From NCBI RefSeq assembly GCF_029210365.1, contig NZ_JARGES010000043.1, positions 186,001 to 250,000 of the forward strand: DNA of 64,000 nucleotides. Reading direction: 5' to 3'. The notes below the pieces were generated by a model. It was not told the origin of the DNA, searched no databases, and saw only the letters and a list, made by a program, of their open reading frames with translations. Both the position numbers and the translations under genes were made by a program. Source of the stretch: Mesorhizobium sp. YIM 152430. Its GTDB lineage: Bacteria > Pseudomonadota > Alphaproteobacteria > Rhizobiales > Rhizobiaceae. This document shows, one piece after another, positions 8,761 through 18,227 of this stretch (position 1 is its first letter; every line of letters starts with the position of its first letter).

Positions 8761-9753
8761 CTATCGAATGGCCGTCGGGTTGATGATGGCCTGGACACCG
8801 CCCGTCATCTTCGAATGGCCGAGAACGAACATGAATTCGGACACGCCGTCAGCGACGAGTTCCTCGGTGTTCATGTTTTCCAGGATGTAGATGCCGTTCT
8901 TCGCGATCAATTCCTGATGGACCTCGAAGACGCCGGTGCCCTCCTCGAATGGAATGACCTCGAGCCCCCATGTATCGGCGCCGACCGCGATCACGTTCTT
9001 TTCGACGAGCCAGCGCGCGCCGTCGAGGCCGAGGCCGGGTTCGGAGGTGATGTAGCGCTCATTGTCGTTGCCGACGAGCGACAGCCAGCCGGTATAGAAC
9101 AGCACCACGTCGCCTTCGCGGATCTCGACGCCCTGCTTTTCGGCCTGCGCCTGGATCTCGGCGCTGTTGAAGGCGGTGCCTTCGGCCAGCACCTCCTCGC
9201 CGAAATGGTCGGTCATGTCGAGAACGACGCCGCGCGTGACGATGTTCGGCACCTTCTCGATGCCCAGTTTCGTCAGGCCATCGGCCTGCACGAAGAGGCT
9301 GTTCTTGTGGCAATTGTAGTAGACGTTGTTGATGCCGATATGGCCGAGGCCGTCGATCTGCGAGCCGGTGCCGACATAGCCCATATAGATGTCGTCATTG
9401 TAGTTGGTATTGGTCGGCCCAAGCCCGGTGCCGCCCGTCTGGCCGGGCTGGTTGATGACCAGCGCCCAGGAGCGCGGACCGAAGGCGGGTGTGTCCTTGT
9501 TGACTTCGACGCCGAGCGAATAGACCTTGCCTTCGGTGACGAGTTCGGCGGCGGCCAATGCGAGTTCGGGCGACAGCAGATTGGCCGCGCCGATCTCGTC
9601 CTCCGGCCCCCATTTCGACTTGCACCATTCCGGCGCATCGGCAGCATTGGCCGGCCATTCCTCCGTATCGGCGTCCTGCGCAAGCGCGCCGGTCGAAATC
9701 AGCGCCGCGGATGCGAGCGCCAGAAGGGGCAGGCGGTATGAATGCGAAAACAT
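8761..9753 (-). CDS. Exported cyclase-family protein (kynurenine formamidase/isatin hydrolase fold)
   Basis: The family are metal-dependent hydrolases acting on amides or cyclic ketones. The product is 330 residues with a Sec signal peptide (residues 1 to about 25, ending GALAQ). The usual metal site HxxxHxD is altered here: the stretch reads GTGSQIDGLGHI, so the aspartate and the later histidine remain while the two first histidines are glycine and glutamine. Start chosen at the ATG at 9753, with GGAGG seven bases upstream; the frame is open to 9777. Its neighbours are an SDR dehydrogenase upstream and the GntR gene beyond. The substrate is unknown; a periplasmic step before uptake is possible. 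Confidence 0.85.
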   Translation of the reverse strand: MFSHSYRLPLLALASAALISTGALAQDADTEEWPANAADAPEWCKSKWGPEDEIGAANLLSPELALAAAELVTEGKVYSLGVEVNKDTPAFGPRSWALVINQPGQTGGTGLGPTNTNYNDDIYMGYVGTGSQIDGLGHIGINNVYYNCHKNSLFVQADGLTKLGIEKVPNIVTRGVVLDMTDHFGEEVLAEGTAFNSAEIQAQAEKQGVEIREGDVVLFYTGWLSLVGNDNERYITSEPGLGLDGARWLVEKNVIAVGADTWGLEVIPFEEGTGVFEVHQELIAKNGIYILENMNTEELVADGVSEFMFVLGHSKMTGGVQAIINPTAIR

Positions 9754-9865
9754 GTTCGTCCTCCCTGACGAGATCATGGCGGGGAGGCGGTCGCCGGCCC
9801 CGCAAGGCTAGTCGATTGGCATTTTCGTCTTCGTTCCTGTCTGTGCCTGCCCTCCTTGCTTCTCG

Positions 9866-10612
9866 TCAGATCGTGCGTCCGCCATCCACTTCGAGGATGA
9901 CGCCGGTGATGAATTCCGCCTCGTCCGATGCGAGATAGAGACACGCATTGGCGATGTCCTTCGGCTGCGACATGCGCCCGAGCGGAATGGTGGAGATGAA
10001 TTTCGCCCGGTTTTCCGGCGTGTCCTCGACACCCATGAAGGCGGAGAGGAGACCGGTCGCTCCCATCACCGGGGCGACGCAATTGACCCGGATCTTGTCA
10101 GGTGCGAGTTCGACGGCCATCGAGCGCGACAGGAGGTTCACCGCGCCCTTCGTCGAATTGTACCAGGTCAGGCCCGGACGCGGCCGGATGCCGGCGGTGG
10201 ACCCGATATTGATGACGACACCGCCGCCCTGCGCGCGCATGACCGGAACCGTCGCGGCCGTCATGTGATAGAGCGACTTGACGTTGATCGCGTAGACCTT
10301 GTCGAATTCGTCTTCCGTGACTTCCATGATCGGCTTGTTGCGGTGGGTCCAGCCGGCATTGTTGACGACGATGTCGAGCCGACCGCCCTGCGTGGCGGCT
10401 TCCACGGCACGCTTGATGTCGGCCGCCTTCGTCACGTCGCCGCCGACGGCGACCGCGCCATTGCCGCAGGCTTCGGCCTGCGCCTTCGCCCCGGCTTCGT
10501 TCAGATCCATGATGGTGACGCGGGCGCCCTCGCGCGCGAACGTCGCCGCGATCTCCGCCCCGAAGCCGGAGGCTCCGCCGGTTACCAGTGCCGTCTTTCC
10601 CTGCAAACGCAT
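9866..10612 (-). CDS. Short-chain dehydrogenase/reductase (SDR)
   Basis: NAD(P)-dependent oxidoreductase of 248 residues, the classic SDR length. The cofactor loop is TGGASGFG (residues 11-18). The acidic residue after the second strand (MDLNEA) favours NAD(H). VNNAG is the structural motif, and the catalytic set is present: S in GSTAG, and Y and K in WYNSTKGA. The C-terminus is the typical ITGVILEVDGG. It sits between the aldehyde dehydrogenase and the cyclase-family gene, all on the minus strand. It probably oxidises a hydroxyacyl or alcohol intermediate; fatty-acid ketoreductase and sugar dehydrogenase relatives look similar, so the substrate is open. Confidence 0.92.
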   Translation of the reverse strand: MRLQGKTALVTGGASGFGAEIAATFAREGARVTIMDLNEAGAKAQAEACGNGAVAVGGDVTKAADIKRAVEAATQGGRLDIVVNNAGWTHRNKPIMEVTEDEFDKVYAINVKSLYHMTAATVPVMRAQGGGVVINIGSTAGIRPRPGLTWYNSTKGAVNLLSRSMAVELAPDKIRVNCVAPVMGATGLLSAFMGVEDTPENRAKFISTIPLGRMSQPKDIANACLYLASDEAEFITGVILEVDGGRTI

Positions 10613-10674
10613 AATCAGTTCTTTCCTTCAAAATCGATGGTGGAGCGGCACGTCGCCGCCCGAAATGATGGCAT

Positions 10675-12152
10675 CTAGTCGTGCTTGACGACGATGGTCT
10701 TGACCACGGATAGGTCCTTCAGCGCCTCGAAGCCCTTCTCACGGCCATGGCCGGACTTCTTCATGCCGCCGAACGGAAGCTCGATGCCGCCGCCCGCGCC
10801 ATAGGCGTTGACATAGACCTGGCCGGCGCGGACCTTGCGGGCGACGCGGGTCGCGCGATTGGCGTTCTGGGTCCATACGCCTGCGACGAGGCCGTAGTCG
10901 GTGCCGTTGGCAAGCGCCACGCTATCCGCCTCGTCCTCGAACGGGATGACCGAGAGCACCGGCCCGAACACCTCGTCGAGCGCCAGCGCATTGTCGCGCG
11001 GCACCCGGCCGAACATCTTCGGCGCGACGTAGTAGCCGCCTTCGGGAACGCCATCGGCGATGCTGCCCTCTGCGATCACCTCGATGCCGTCATTGCCGGC
11101 ATTGCCGCAAAAGCGCTCGACGCGGCGCTTCTGGCCGGGATTGATGACCGGACCGAGATCGAGGTCCATGTCGGGCGTGCCTGCGGTGAGCCTGGCAAAG
11201 CGCTCGGCGACCGCGCCGACGATGCGGTCATAGCCGGACTTCTCGACCAGCAGACGCGAGCCCGCCGAGCAGGTCTGGCCGGCATTCTGGACGATGGCGT
11301 TGACGAGCGAAGGCAGCGCCGCGTCGAGATCGACATCGGCGAAGACGATCTGAGGCGACTTGCCGCCCAGTTCCAGCGTGCAGCCGATATGGTTCTTCGC
11401 CGCCGCGATCTGTACCATTGTGCCGACTTCCGGGCTGCCGGTGAAGGACAGGAAATCGAAGCCGCGATGGGCGGTTAGCGCCGCGCCGGCCTCCTCGCCC
11501 AGCCCCGGCACGATGTTGATCGCGCCTTCCGGGAAGCCGACTTCGGCGGCGAGTTCGGCCAGGCGCAGCGGCGTCAGGCAGGCGTCTTCCGCCGGTTTCA
11601 TCACGGTCGCATTGCCGACCGCGAGCGCCGGGCCGAGCGTGCGACCGAACATCTGCGCGGGATAGTTCCAGGGGATGATCTGCCCGGTGACGCCGTGCGG
11701 CACGCGCTCGGTCAGCGCCAGATAGCCATTGAGGAACGGAATCGTGTCGCCATGCACCTTGTCGGCGGCGCCGCCATAGAACTCGAAATAGCGGGCGCAG
11801 GCGACGATGTCGGCGCGGGCCTGCTTCAGCGGCTTGCCGCAGTCGAGCGCCTCGAGCGCGGTGAGTTCATCGGCATGGTCCTCGATGGCGCGCGACAGCT
11901 TCAGCAGAAGCCGCCCGCGCTCGACGGCGGTGAGCCGCCCCCATGCGCCGTCCTCGAAGGCACGGCGGGCGGCCTTGTAGGCGCGGTCGACATCGGCGGC
12001 GCTTGCCGCCGCGATGCGCGCGACGACGGCGCCGGTCGCCGGCGCATGGACGTCGATCGTCCGGCCGGTTTCGTTGGCGTGCCACTTGTTGTCGACGAAG
12101 ATGCCCTTGGCTTCAATGATCTGGCCGGCGGCGGGTCTGGACTGGATGTTCA

Positions 12153-12153
<1 letters not shown>
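10675..12153 (-). CDS. NAD(P)-dependent aldehyde dehydrogenase
   Basis: Oxidises an aldehyde to its acid; 492 residues, full length for the superfamily. Visible motifs are FTGSPEVG (cofactor fold), LELGGKSP with the catalytic glutamate (about residue 263), and GQTCSAGSR with the catalytic cysteine (about residue 297). The C-terminus has the usual PFGGMKKSGHGREKG. Its start overlaps the livF stop (ATGA), so it is translated as the last gene of the ABC transporter operon. This coupling suggests the imported compound, or an early product, is an aldehyde or is turned into one (inference). Confidence 0.93.
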
Positions 12154-12827
<674 letters not shown>

Positions 12828-12829
12828 GA

Positions 12830-13570
12830 TCAGCTCCCGATCACGGTGCGGATGACTTCGGGATCGGTCAGCACTTCATCCGGCGGGCCTTCCTTCTGGA
12901 TGCGTCCCGCACTCCAGACCGCCACGCGATTGGCGTAGCGCGAAACCATTTCCATGTCGTGCTCGACGAAGACGGAGGTGACTTTCTGCGCCCGCAAAGC
13001 ACCGATCAGCGTGTCCATGATGGCGAATTTCTCCGACGAGGCGACGCCGGAGGTCGGCTCGTCCATCAGGAGAACGGCAGGCTTCAAGGCCAGGGCCAGC
13101 GCGATGTCGACGAGCTTGCGCTTGCCTTCGGGAAGCTCGGAGGCAACGCGATCCTTCACGTCCGAACAGCCGACCTGCTCAAGGATTGCCTCGGCGTCGC
13201 CGCGCTGGGAAATGTCGGCAAGGCGCGTGAACATGCCGAGCCGGCCCGCGCGCGAGGCGGAGGCGAGCAGCATGTTCTCCAGCACCGTCTGCTCGGCGAA
13301 GAGCTGCGGAATCTGGAAGGCGCGGGCGATGCCGAGCCGTGTGATCGCGCGCGGCGAGGAGCCGAGCAGTTCCCTGCCCTTGAAGGTGACGCGACCGGCC
13401 TGCGGCTTCAGGTAGCCGGTGCAGATGTTGAGAAAGGTGGTCTTGCCGGCGCCGTTCGGGCCGATGATGGCGAGATTGTCGCCCTCGAAGACGTCGAGCG
13501 CGACGCCGTCGGCCGCCACCACGCCGCCGAAGCGGATCTCGATGTCGCGCGCGGACAGGAGCGCATTCAT
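12830..13570 (-). CDS. livG: ABC transporter ATP-binding protein, LivG type
   Basis: Second ATPase of the HAAT importer, 246 residues. Walker A is GPNGAGKTTFLN. The LivG-specific insertion after it includes GIARAFQIPQLF. The signature is degenerate (ASELPEGKRKLVDIALAL instead of LSGGQ), and Walker B is VLLMDEP. Degenerate signatures occur in other LivG proteins (LSYGxQR type), so this need not mean loss of function. Start at the ATG at 13570; the frame remains open far upstream inside livM, but that part is antisense-like in composition. The start overlaps the livM stop. Confidence 0.92.
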   Translation of the reverse strand: MNALLSARDIEIRFGGVVAADGVALDVFEGDNLAIIGPNGAGKTTFLNICTGYLKPQAGRVTFKGRELLGSSPRAITRLGIARAFQIPQLFAEQTVLENMLLASASRAGRLGMFTRLADISQRGDAEAILEQVGCSDVKDRVASELPEGKRKLVDIALALALKPAVLLMDEPTSGVASSEKFAIMDTLIGALRAQKVTSVFVEHDMEMVSRYANRVAVWSAGRIQKEGPPDEVLTDPEVIRTVIGS

Positions 13571-14559
13571 CGCACCGCCTCCCTGGCCTGCCCGAGCGGG
13601 CTCGGCTTCTCCCTCGTCCTTCGGCCCCGCCAGCGATTGCCGACATTGACCAGCGAACCGACGATTCCGGCCGGCGCGAAGAGGATGATGCCGAGCAGCA
13701 TCAGGCCGAGCGTGAGCTGCCACGTATCGCCGAGATAGGCGGCGGCGGTGACGCGGATGAACTCGAACGAGAACGAGCCGGCCAGCGCGCCGAGCACCTG
13801 TCCGGCCCCGCCGAGGATGGCGACGAAGACGAATTCGCCCGAGCGCGTCCAGTAGGCGTAGTCGGGCGTGGCGATGCCCTGGAAGACGCCGACCAGAGCG
13901 CCGCCGACGCCGGCAAGCGCGGCCGAGACGACATAGACGACGAGCAGCGTGCGGCGCGGCGAGATGCCGAGATACTCGACCCGCGTCTCGTTGCTCTTGA
14001 TCGCCTTCATGGCATGACCGACCGGACTGTCCATCAGCCGCCAGGCGCCGAAGATGGCGAGCGCGAGCAGGGCGAGGGAAACGTAGTAGATGCCGAATTC
14101 GTAGTTCGCCCGCGACATCTCCTGACCGAACAGCGTGGGCCGCGCGATTCGCAGGCCGTCCGATCCGCCGGTGATGTGAATGAATTTCTCCAGAAGCGAG
14201 AACAGCACCATCGAGAAGGCGAGGTTGAGCATGGCGAAGAAGATGTAGCGGTAGCGGACCACGAAGATGCCGACGAAGAGCCCGGCGAGGACTGAAATGG
14301 CGAGTGCGGCGAGAAGCAGCAGCACGAGTTCGCCGCCGCCGCCCATCCAGCGGCCGACGAAGCCGGCCGTATAGGCGCCGATGGCGAAGAACATCGCGTG
14401 GCCGAACGAGACCTGGCCTGCCTGAAGGAGCAGGATGATGCCGATCACCGGCAGCGCCTTGGCGAAGACGATGGTCAGGAACGCGTCCCATTGCGGGAAG
14501 ACCAGCGGATTGAGCGCGGCCAGAAGGACGATCGCAGGGAAGATCACCCGCATCAGCAT
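13567..14559 (-). CDS. livM: ABC transporter permease, LivM type
   Basis: Membrane subunit of the HAAT importer, 330 residues with about 9-10 hydrophobic segments. The LivM hallmarks are GQVSFGHAMFFAIGAYTAG near the N-terminus and the cytoplasmic coupling segment with ALKS-type wording (MKAIKSNETRVEYLGI) in the middle. The C-terminal tail is basic. It overlaps livH upstream (TGATG) and livG downstream, so the whole transporter is translationally coupled. Confidence 0.92.
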   Translation of the reverse strand: MLMRVIFPAIVLLAALNPLVFPQWDAFLTIVFAKALPVIGIILLLQAGQVSFGHAMFFAIGAYTAGFVGRWMGGGGELVLLLLAALAISVLAGLFVGIFVVRYRYIFFAMLNLAFSMVLFSLLEKFIHITGGSDGLRIARPTLFGQEMSRANYEFGIYYVSLALLALAIFGAWRLMDSPVGHAMKAIKSNETRVEYLGISPRRTLLVVYVVSAALAGVGGALVGVFQGIATPDYAYWTRSGEFVFVAILGGAGQVLGALAGSFSFEFIRVTAAAYLGDTWQLTLGLMLLGIILFAPAGIVGSLVNVGNRWRGRRTREKPSPLGQAREAVR

Positions 14560-15464
14560 CAGATCTTCCTCGCGGTCGACTTGCCAAACAGGCCTTCGGG
14601 GCGGATCAGGAGCACCAGCACCATGATGAGATAGGGCATCACGACCTCAAGCTCGGGCGCGAAGAAGACGGCCGTGGAGCGACCGAGCCCGATCATGAGA
14701 GCGGCGACGGCCGCACCCTCGATCTGACCGAGGCCGGCCGTTGCCGCGACGGCGAAGGAAAGCACGATCATCTCCGCGCCCATGCCCGGCAGAACCGACG
14801 TGGTTGGCGAGGCGAGCGCGCCGCCGAGCGAGGCGAGCGTGACGCCGATGACGAAGGTGAGGAAGAAGACGCGCCGCGCATTGATGCCGATCGCCGTCGC
14901 CGCCTCCCGATCTTCCGTCACCGCGACGATGACCGAACCGGCGAGCGTGTAGCGCAGGAACCAGCGCAGGCCGATCAGAACCGCGAGCGCCACAATCGGC
15001 AGGAACAGCGTCTGGTAGGCGGTGTAGGTGATTCCGGCGACATTGACGTTGCCGAGCTGGCGCAGCGGATCGGAATAGAAATAGGGCTGCACGCCCCAGA
15101 CGAGGCGCTGCACGTTCTCCAGCATCATGAAGACGGCGAAGGTGACGAGAAGCTGGAGCGTTTCCTCATAGCCGTAGATGCGCTGAAGCAAGAACCGCTC
15201 CATCAGGCCACCGACCGTGATGCCGACCACGGCCGCCGCGACGATGAACATCGGGAAGGCGAGCCAGGGCGACAGGCCCATGCCGGCCATGGCGATGCCC
15301 AGGCTGGCGGCCGCGTAGGCGCCGAGCGCGTAGAACGAGCCATGCGCCACGTTGAGGATGCGCATGACGCCGAAGACGAGCGTCATGCCGACCGCGACGA
15401 GAAAGACCAGCGCCCCATAGGCGATGCCGTCGAGCGCGGCGAGAACGAGAATCTGAAAGGACAT
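14559..15464 (-). CDS. livH: ABC transporter permease, LivH type
   Basis: Second membrane subunit of the HAAT importer, 301 residues, about eight membrane segments. It has the LivH N-terminal pattern GALVFLVAVGMTLVFGVMRILNVAHGSFYALGAY and the coupling region VTEDREAATAIGINARRVF. The ATG at 15464 gives the family N-terminus MSFQILVLAALDGIAYG; an in-frame start at 15488 would add eight residues without a clear ribosome-binding site. It is separated from the upstream binding-protein gene by a strong stem-loop. Confidence 0.92.
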   Translation of the reverse strand: MSFQILVLAALDGIAYGALVFLVAVGMTLVFGVMRILNVAHGSFYALGAYAAASLGIAMAGMGLSPWLAFPMFIVAAAVVGITVGGLMERFLLQRIYGYEETLQLLVTFAVFMMLENVQRLVWGVQPYFYSDPLRQLGNVNVAGITYTAYQTLFLPIVALAVLIGLRWFLRYTLAGSVIVAVTEDREAATAIGINARRVFFLTFVIGVTLASLGGALASPTTSVLPGMGAEMIVLSFAVAATAGLGQIEGAAVAALMIGLGRSTAVFFAPELEVVMPYLIMVLVLLIRPEGLFGKSTARKI

Positions 15465-15507
15465 GAGCCGTTCGAGGCCTTTGCGCAATTGAACGGGATC
15501 GATGCGG

Positions 15508-15547
15508 CCGCCGCGCCTTCGCAGAACCGGAAGCGAAGGCGCGGCGG
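15508..15547 (-). terminator. Long perfect stem-loop between the binding-protein gene and livH
   Basis: Two 14-base arms (15508-15521 and 15534-15547, starting CCGCCGCGCC and ending GGCGCGGCGG) pair perfectly around a 12-base loop. It lies ten bases after the binding-protein stop and before livH. It probably lowers transcription or mRNA decay into livH so that the receptor is made in excess. Confidence 0.65.
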
Positions 15548-15557
15548 ATGGGGAGGA

Positions 15558-16853
15558 TCATTCCTCGTGCTTGTATTCGCTGGCCTCCGTTTCGATGAAG
15601 GACGCGTCGAGCGTGCCGATCCATTCGAGCGAGTTCTGGCCCGGAGGCGCCATGATGCCTTCCGCGTCGAAGATCATCATGTCGTCGATGATCGGGAAGT
15701 CATAGCCTTCGACGGTGCGCGAGACGCCCATCAACTGCGCTTCGAGCGCCTGGTTGTCCTCGCGAATGGTCAGCGGACGGCCATAGCCCTTGAATTCGAG
15801 CCCTTCCATCGCCGCGATGACCTGCGCGCGATCCGGGAAATCACCGCCATTCGCCTCGGCCGCCTTGTCATAGGCAGCCTGCAACGCGGCGAATGCCTGC
15901 GCCATGTGGAACACCGAATAGATCGGATAGGCGCCGGTGCGCTCCCTGAACTTCTCGACGAAGGCCTTCATGTCCTCGTCGTCCTTGGTTTCGGGATGCA
16001 GGAAGTAGTGATCGCCGCGCGCCCCGACGATCACGCCGTCCGGCAGAACGCCGCCGAGGCGCTGGATCGACGATTCGGCCAGCGGCAGAACGAAGGTCGA
16101 GTTGTTGAAGAGGCCGCGCTGGCTGGCCTGCTGAACGAAAGTGTCGAGATCGCCGCCCCAGGACGTCGACAGGATGACGTCGGGCTGGGTAGCGAGAAGA
16201 CGCGAGATCTCGGCCGAGAAATCCGGTGCTCCGAGGCGCGGGAAGAGTTCGGCCACCACCTCGACCTCGGGTTTCAGCTTCTTCAGCGCCGCCGAGAACA
16301 GTTCCCAGCTATCGCGCCCCCAGGCATAGTCCTGGTTGACGACCGCGATGGTCTCGAAATCGGGCTTGGTCTTCAGGAGATAGAGAAGCGCCGCCATCAT
16401 TTCCGGCGTCGCATTGGCCTGCGTTCGGAAATTGTAGGTCGATTCCATCTCCTCGAAGATGCGCTGCGTGCCGCAATCCCAAAGGATGTTCAGCACTTCG
16501 AGGTCTTCCATCAGCGGCGTCAGATTGATGCAGTTTCCCGACGAGATGGAAGCCATCATCACGTCGACGTTCTCGTCCTGGACGAGACGGCGCACCTCGG
16601 TCGTCAGCGCCTCCGCGCCCGCGCCTTCGTCGACGAAGAAAAGCTGCACCTGCACGCCCTGAATGCCGCCGGCTGCGTTGAGATCCTCGGCGATCATCTG
16701 CGCCGCAGCCTGGGCGGGAACGCCGAAGACCGACGCGGCGCCCGACGTGAACGTCGTGATGCCGATCTTGATATTTTCCTGTGCCAGCGCGGGCTGCGCG
16801 ACGGCGAGCGCGAACGCGGTCGCCAGCGACGCTAAGATGGGTTTGCCTTTCAC
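15558..16853 (-). CDS. livK: ABC transporter substrate-binding protein, branched-chain amino acid type
   Basis: Periplasmic receptor of the HAAT importer, 431 residues. Signal peptide at residues 1 to about 24 (KGKP then a hydrophobic core, cleavage near PALAQE). The mature protein starts with the family pattern IKIGITTFTSGAASVFGVPAQ and has the Leu/Ile/Val-binding fold, including FFVDEGAGAEALTTEVRRLV and AVVNQDYAWGRDSWELF. GGGAGGAATT precedes the ATG. It is first in the operon, upstream of livH-M-G-F and the aldehyde dehydrogenase. It is longer than true LivK (about 370), which fits receptors for other ligands; liv symbols are used by family only. Confidence 0.9.
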   Translation of the reverse strand: MKGKPILASLATAFALAVAQPALAQENIKIGITTFTSGAASVFGVPAQAAAQMIAEDLNAAGGIQGVQVQLFFVDEGAGAEALTTEVRRLVQDENVDVMMASISSGNCINLTPLMEDLEVLNILWDCGTQRIFEEMESTYNFRTQANATPEMMAALLYLLKTKPDFETIAVVNQDYAWGRDSWELFSAALKKLKPEVEVVAELFPRLGAPDFSAEISRLLATQPDVILSTSWGGDLDTFVQQASQRGLFNNSTFVLPLAESSIQRLGGVLPDGVIVGARGDHYFLHPETKDDEDMKAFVEKFRERTGAYPIYSVFHMAQAFAALQAAYDKAAEANGGDFPDRAQVIAAMEGLEFKGYGRPLTIREDNQALEAQLMGVSRTVEGYDFPIIDDMMIFDAEGIMAPPGQNSLEWIGTLDASFIETEASEYKHEE

Positions 16854-17083
16854 GAAATTCCTCCCTTTTTATCGACGCCGAAAAGCGCCATTCTTCCGGT
16901 AAGAATGGTCCCCGGTTTGAAACGGGAAGGCAAAGACAGATTTGCTTGAAGGGCTATAACGCGTTCTTATGGCGAACGCTGCGCGAACCCCATGCGCGGC
17001 TTATGGCTTCGATATCACTTTGCCACTCGGACCTGTCCGTCATCAAATGGCGGCCGCGTCGCTAATTGGGTCGGCAGTATATT
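16854..17083. promoter_or_regulatory. Upstream region of the ABC transporter operon
   Basis: A 230-bp gap with the operon promoter reading leftward. It holds a perfect inverted repeat, CCATTCTT-N5-AAGAATGG, at 16888-16908, 35 bases before the start codon, and a CGGAC-CT-GTCCG palindrome at 17028-17039. Either could be an operator; the first could also fold in the leader RNA. No small gene was seen. Confidence 0.45.
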
Positions 17084-18217
17084 TTAGCCGGCTATAGAGC
17101 GTGCGATGATTATCTTCTGGATGTCCGACGTGCCTTCGTAAATTTGACAGACGCGTGCGTCGCGATAGATGCGCTCAAGCGGGAAATCGGCCATGTAGCC
17201 ATAACCGCCGAACGTCTGCAGCGCTCCCGAAATGACGCGCTCGGCCGCCTCGGAAGCAAACAGCTTGGCGATTGCTGCCTCGGTGAGGCACGGCTCGCCC
17301 GCATCCTTCATCCGCGCCGCGTTCAGCACGAGCTGGCGGCCGGCCTCGATCTGCGTGCGCATCTCCGCAAGGCGGAAGGCGACGGCCTGGTGCTCCATGA
17401 GCGTCTTGCCGAAGGAACGGCGCTCCTGGGCGTAGGCGACCGCGTGATCGAAGGCGGCCTGCGCCATGCCGACCGACTGTGCGGCGATACCGATGCGTCC
17501 CGTCTCAAGGCTCGAAAGGGCGATGCGGTAGCCCTGGCCTTCCGCGCCGATCCGGTTTTCCTCCGGGATTTCCAGGCTTTCAAACAGAAGCGAGCAGGTG
17601 TCGGAACAGCGCTGGCCGAGTTTTTCCTCGACTTTTGCGACGACATAGCCGGGCGCATCCGTGGGCGTCAGAAAGGCGGTGATGCCGCCTTTCGGTCCGG
17701 CGCCATCCATCCGGGCGAAGAGGATCGTCCAGCCCCCGATCTTGCCCGAAGTGATGAATTCCTTGGCGCCGTCGATGACGTAGCGATTGCCCTCTTTGCG
17801 GGCGCGGGACTTGAGCGAGCCAGCATCCGAGCCGGCCTCGGCCTCGGTGAGCGCAAAGGCGCCGATGAACGCGCCCGCCGCCGCAGGACGCAGCACGCGC
17901 TCTTTCTGGTCCGCATTGCCATAGCGCTGGAGAATCGCGTTGAACGGCGCATTGTGAACGCTCATGACCGTCGAGACGGCGCCATCGCCGGCGGCGATCT
18001 CCATCAATGCAAGGGCGTAGGAAACATAATCCGCGCCGACGCCGCCATCCGCCTCGGGCACCGTCATGCCCATGAAACCGAGATCGGCCAAGCCCTTGAT
18101 GACCTCCGGCTCGATGGTCTTTTCACGATCGCGACGGGAAGCGCCCGGTGCAAGCACGTCGCGCGCAAAGGCGCGGGCCGTGTCGCGGATCATCGTCTGT
18201 TCGTCGGTGAAGATCAT
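17084..18217 (-). CDS. Acyl-CoA dehydrogenase, full length
   Basis: FAD enzyme making a 2-enoyl-CoA, 377 residues. N-terminal helices come first, then the substrate/flavin stretch FALTEAEAGSDAGSLKSRA, then FITSGKIGGWTILFARMDG. The C-terminal domain has QRRSFGK-type wording (ERRSFGKTLMEHQAV). Close to the C-terminus, FGGYGYMADFPLERIYRDARVCQIYEGTSDIQK contains the EGT segment of the catalytic base in short/medium-chain enzymes. Start at the ATG at 18217; the frame is open further upstream without family similarity. It pairs with the enoyl-CoA hydratase 10 bases upstream, giving the first two beta-oxidation steps. Confidence 0.94.
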   Translation of the reverse strand: MIFTDEQTMIRDTARAFARDVLAPGASRRDREKTIEPEVIKGLADLGFMGMTVPEADGGVGADYVSYALALMEIAAGDGAVSTVMSVHNAPFNAILQRYGNADQKERVLRPAAAGAFIGAFALTEAEAGSDAGSLKSRARKEGNRYVIDGAKEFITSGKIGGWTILFARMDGAGPKGGITAFLTPTDAPGYVVAKVEEKLGQRCSDTCSLLFESLEIPEENRIGAEGQGYRIALSSLETGRIGIAAQSVGMAQAAFDHAVAYAQERRSFGKTLMEHQAVAFRLAEMRTQIEAGRQLVLNAARMKDAGEPCLTEAAIAKLFASEAAERVISGALQTFGGYGYMADFPLERIYRDARVCQIYEGTSDIQKIIIARSIAG

Positions 18218-18227
18218 CGGTTGGCTC

